Of a DNA stretch of 64,000 nt, positions 60,800 to 64,000 are shown piece after piece. The translations under genes and the position numbers were made by a program. Each line of letters starts with the position of its first letter. Positions within the stretch are counted from its first letter, which is position 1. The stretch spans positions 186,001 to 250,000 of the forward strand of contig ML986584.1 of the NCBI GenBank assembly GCA_010094045.1, written 5' to 3'. The notes under the pieces were generated by a model. That model saw only the letters and a list, made by a program, of their open reading frames with translations, was not told the origin of the DNA and made no database searches. The stretch is from Lojkania enalia (lineage: Eukaryota > Ascomycota > Dothideomycetes > Pleosporales).

Positions 60800-63133
60800 C
60801 TAGATGGTGACCAGCGGGCCGAGGAAATCGCCCAGAGTCGCCACCAGCTCATCCTGCCTATACAGCTGCAACAACAGCTTGTTCTCCACGTCCTTCCACT
60901 TCCTCAAAGCATCCAACTCACGCTTGGTTAGATACTTTGCTTCGTTGCCGACCACATCCGTGCGCTCCGCTTTCTGAAGCAAGCTCGCTACTTGCTCCTT
61001 TTCGAAGGCAAGGCGCTGCATAATGCGGACCATGCCCTTGTACGTGTCGTAGAGGAGCTTCTCGCGTGCGCGCTGCAGGTCGTACCAAATCAAGTGAATA
61101 GACAATTTTGCCTCTCGTCGATCGACTCGTGGGATTTCCTGCGTCTGCACGAAGCCCTGGACCACCATGTCGTTGATGGTGCCGCGTATATCGTGGGCGG
61201 ACATCATCATAGTGTTGCAGGCTTGACGCTCGTCCAGCTTGCCCTTCTTCTTGAGTGCTCGAATCAGCTTTACGCCTAGAGGTCCCTTCCGGGCTGTGAT
61301 GGTGTTTTCAATTTCGAGCTCGATTGTTGCCTTGGCAATCTTTTCAAAATCTACTCTCCACTGCGAATAGCCGGCGCGCGAGTACCAGATGACAAAGCGG
61401 AAAGGATCACTTTGAAGTAACTGCATATGAACGTCGACAATTTTCGTCTTCTCGTCTCTCGATATTTGAAAGGGATTGATGGGTGGGTCAAGCCGCGTGT
61501 CCTCGACTACTTTTGAGTTTCCTACATGTTTGACGATTGCCTTAGGATCGAGACCGTCAAGAAGGTCGATAGCAGGATCAATCTTCTCGGCGACATCGCG
61601 TGCTGTGACGAGAAAATGGGGCTCGACCTGCACATCTATGCCATCTTGTGGAGGGGGTACGGGATCCGGCCACTCCTCATAACACCTAGCAAGGTTGACT
61701 TCGAGGATGCCTAAGAGGGTACGATACACTTGGGCGGTGCTAAATCCGAGGCGATGCTGAACGAGGCGGGTCAATTGCTCGGTGCGCATTGCGACAGCAA
61801 CTTTCTCATGATTGAGACGAATGACTAGATCGTCTTCAGGATATGCGGTGCCATTAGTGCTATTGACAGAATGGGCAGATTCCGATCGCGAGACGTATGT
61901 TCCATTGATTTTCAAGCGCTTGCTTGCCTTCTCATTAACACCCGCGGCTTTGCGTTTGTCGGACTGTGACTCGAAATAGGGAACTTGTAGCCATTGCTCT
62001 CGATATCGACGTTTGCGCTGCACCGTGGCAATCTCAAGCCTAGTCTTGTCTTTAGGCCCGGTGAGAGGTCTGTTAGGAAATTCTTCGGCGGTAATCTCCT
62101 TCCGTGCCATTGCATCTAGATCCCCGGCTGAGAGATATTGCATTTGATCGACCTTGATAATCCAACCCTGGCGCATGAGGTGGTAGATTGTGGCGTAGAG
62201 CTCCTCGGTAGATTGAACCCAGTCATTCTCTGGTTCGTCGTCATTTGCGCTATTGGTGGGATCGACAGCTCCATTGGCTTGTGGTACTTTCGATTCGGTC
62301 GTGCTGGCATTGGTAGGCGGGTACCCGTTGAGGTAGGACGCTTCAAGATCGTTGTCTAAGTTGAGGATGGGCTTTGCGTCTTCGGGTGGTGAAGAGGAGG
62401 ACTTACGACGCTCGACCCCACGAGTCCCGTTGAGCTGGACGTCGCTGATCTTGCCGTTGGAGGAATTAACGCCATTTACGCGGCTGTCATCCGGGTTATC
62501 ATCAGCGGCATCATCATCATCATCATCATCATCGCTGTGATCATCGGCGGCGCTCTTTTCAGCGCTTGAGGGGAAGTACGCCTCCTTCAAGTCTGCGATT
62601 CGGGCGTGGCCGAGAGTGATGAGATTGGACAAGAGGTTCGAGGCCTTTTTGCCAAATCGATTCTCTGCTAACGTGAGCACTTTTCCAATACGGACCAATG
62701 CATATGCCTGGTGCCAGTTGATTTCGTAGTAGGTGACTCGTTGGTCGGTGGAGGAGTAGAAGACCAAGTGCTGCTGGACTAGGACGACGAGGCCAAGCTT
62801 GATCTGTCTGCCGTTAAAGTATGAGGCGCGGACGATGCCTGCGAGGGTCTGGCGGCCGTGGCGGGCGAGAATGGAGAAGACACGCTGTAGAAAAGAGTCA
62901 GCGAGCGGATTCTCTCCAGCGGATTCTCTCCGGCTCAACTTGTGCAAATGTGTCCTGCAGAGGCTAAAAAGAGACAAAGGGGGAATATACCGAAGCAAGA
63001 TCTCCGTACTCGGCCTCGACGAGGAGGTTGCAGAGCTTCGCAGTGATCTGTTGCGTCGTCAGCTATGTCGCAATAGCTAACTGATACACGGCTTTTGTGG
63101 ACATACCGGAGAGTCGAGCTGTTTGTATGACAT
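60800..63133 (-). CDS. rpc82: DNA-directed RNA polymerase III subunit RPC82 (RPC3), three exons
   Basis: Exons 63133-63107, 63047-62991 and 62884-60800 give 722 residues. The first two tiny exons encode MSYKQLDSP and ITAKLCNLLVEAEYGDLAS. Introns of 59 bp (GTATGT...CAACAG) and 106 bp (GTATAT...CTACAG) both fall between codons. Splicing restores the canonical RPC82 start, LCNLLVEAEYGDLASRVFSI. The protein joins RPC34 and RPC31 in the Pol III initiation subcomplex, transcribing tRNA and 5S RNA genes. It shows RPC82 winged-helix segments: HGRQTLAGIVRASYFNGRQI near the N-terminus, LVVLVQQHLVFYSS, ELYATIYHLMRQGWIIKVDQ in the middle, and DERQACNTMMMSAHDIRGTI and FVQTQEIPRVDRRE towards the C-terminus. 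An acidic Asp/Ala-rich linker (residues about 145-160, encoded by a GAT/ATC repeat at 62506-62533) is variable in the family. It is intact and marks the return to conserved sequence. Confidence 0.93.
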
Positions 63134-63512
63134 GATGAGAGGCTAGATGTGCGTCAAGTATCCAGCGGGCGGGAGAGAGCGGTGGGCGCGAGACATGGAG
63201 TATGAGAGGTGGACTGCAGCAGTGAGCGGAACGTTTGAGAGAGAGGAGAGGAGGAGAAGGTTGTTGTGGTGGTCGTGGTGGTTGTAGTGACAGTAAGAAG
63301 CTCAGAAATGATTTCCCGCGCCGCGGCGGGGCGTACACGGACCAGGTCGAAGGTCGGCCGCCGCCCTGCCAAGCCGCTAGCAGACAGTCTGATTTCGCTC
63401 AGTCGAACTACCACCAACGCTCGCATCACCATCTAGATTATTCCCCCCCTTCCACCCATTGTTCCCCCCTCCCCCCCGCTGCCAGCTTCGTAGCACGGCG
63501 CCTCTCTTCATC
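63134..63512. promoter_or_regulatory. shared divergent promoter of RPC82 and QCR2
   Basis: 379 bp separate the two start codons. It contains a GT-rich tract (63258-63292) and a C/T-rich tract (63440-63479) immediately upstream of the QCR2 ATG, typical of highly expressed fungal genes. No clear TATA box on either side. Confidence 0.6.
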
Positions 63513-64000
63513 ATGTTCTCCCGCTCGACCTCTTGCAGGGCTGCGCAGCGTGCGATCCGCCAGCAGGCCGCTCGCCCGGCCCAGCGCCGAGGCCTGGCAG
63601 CGCCGGCTTCAGGCTCCTTCCAGTACCAGTCCGGCGAGGCCAAGGGCGTCAAGTTTGCCTGCAGAGACTTCGCTGGCCCTACTACCACCCTCGCGCTTGT
63701 CTCTAAAGCTGGCACGCGCTACCAGCCGCTCCCGGGCCTGACTGAGGGCCTCCAAAACTACGCATTCCGGGTACGCCATTGAGCATGCAATTCACTGCGA
63801 GGGAGCTCCACTGACGCTCAATTGCATCGTAGAACACCGAAAGAAGGTCGACGTTGCGCATTGTTCGGGAGGCCGAGCTCCTCGGAGCTGAATTAACCTC
63901 GTACCACACCCGCGAGTCGCTCGTACTCGAAGCCAAATTCCTCCGTGATGACCTGCCGTACTTTGTCGAGCTACTCGGCGAAGTAGCCTCGTCCACCAAG
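63513..64000 (+). CDS. qcr2: ubiquinol-cytochrome c reductase core protein 2, mitochondrial (5' part)
   Basis: Exon 1 (63513-63770, 86 codons) and the start of exon 2 (63833-64000, 56 codons, running off the window). The 62-bp intron (GTACGC...CGTAG) lies between codons. The product is core subunit 2 of respiratory complex III, an M16 peptidase relative. Residues 1-30 are a mitochondrial presequence (MFSRSTSCRAAQRAIRQQAA, rich in Arg/Ser, no acidic residues). Then come GVKFACRDFAGPTTTLALVS, AGTRYQPLPGLTEGLQNYAF, and in exon 2 REAELLGAELTSYHTRES and LRDDLPYFVELLGEV, all matching the fungal QCR2 N-terminus. The zinc-binding HxxEH of true peptidases is absent, as expected for core 2. An in-frame ATG at 63459 lies in the C/T-rich leader; 63513 is preferred because the presequence starts there. 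Confidence 0.9.

Noticed and set aside
60800..62998. RPC82 start at 62998 in the unspliced frame
   Set aside because: The first 38 codons are intron 2; splicing to the exons at 63107-63133 and 62991-63047 gives the conserved N-terminus.
63459..63512. Upstream in-frame ATG for QCR2
   Set aside because: It would add a proline-rich segment ahead of a good mitochondrial presequence; it falls in the C/T-rich leader.

Overview
The window reads as a chromosome segment from a filamentous ascomycete (Pezizomycotina, probably Eurotiomycetes-like). Genes have 50-110 bp introns with GTATGT/GTACTA-type donors, the gene families are typical of moulds (BYS1-like, LYC1-like, UstS-type GST), and 49 kb of repeats carry the signature of repeat-induced point mutation (RIP): CpA/TpG replaced by TpA, leaving extremely TpA-rich sequence full of stop codons. 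No species can be named from sequence alone.

Positions 1-49,081 are an AT-rich, RIP-degraded transposon block. A single GC-normal island at about 1.3-2.96 kb holds one intact gene, a GST-like protein. The block resolves into nested elements. A Ty3/Gypsy element (2,748-12,397, minus) contains a pogo-like element of family II, a 528-bp miniature LTR element (TRIM) and a pogo-like element of family I. A second family-II element sits exactly at its edge, and a second TRIM copy follows. From 21,160 to 48,307 lies one Gypsy element bounded by 279-bp LTRs and an ATTAA target duplication. It has been opened by four insertions: a 5.46-kb Gypsy of another family, a complete 7.1-kb copy of itself (TSD AAATA), a family-I pogo element, and a second 5.5-kb Gypsy inside its 3' LTR (TSD ATATA). 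Most borders are supported by matching LTR lengths and target-site duplications.

The block ends sharply at about 49.08 kb at a degenerate tandem repeat of about 33 bp that resembles variant telomeric (CCCTAA-like) repeats. Positions 49.2-60.8 kb are a gene-sparse transition zone: a decayed coiled-coil gene, an intact GlcG/HbpS-like gene, a three-exon BYS1-like secreted protein gene, a LYC1-like acetyltransferase, a GNAT acetyltransferase whose first 20 codons are broken by two stops, and a FAD-monooxygenase pseudogene. Several of the lesions are RIP-type transitions. From 60.8 kb normal housekeeping sequence resumes: RPC82 (RNA polymerase III subunit) and, divergently transcribed, the start of the mitochondrial complex III core protein 2 gene, cut by the window end.

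No operon or pathway links the genes. What organises the window is a heterochromatin-like RIP block grading through a decaying accessory zone into conserved euchromatin.
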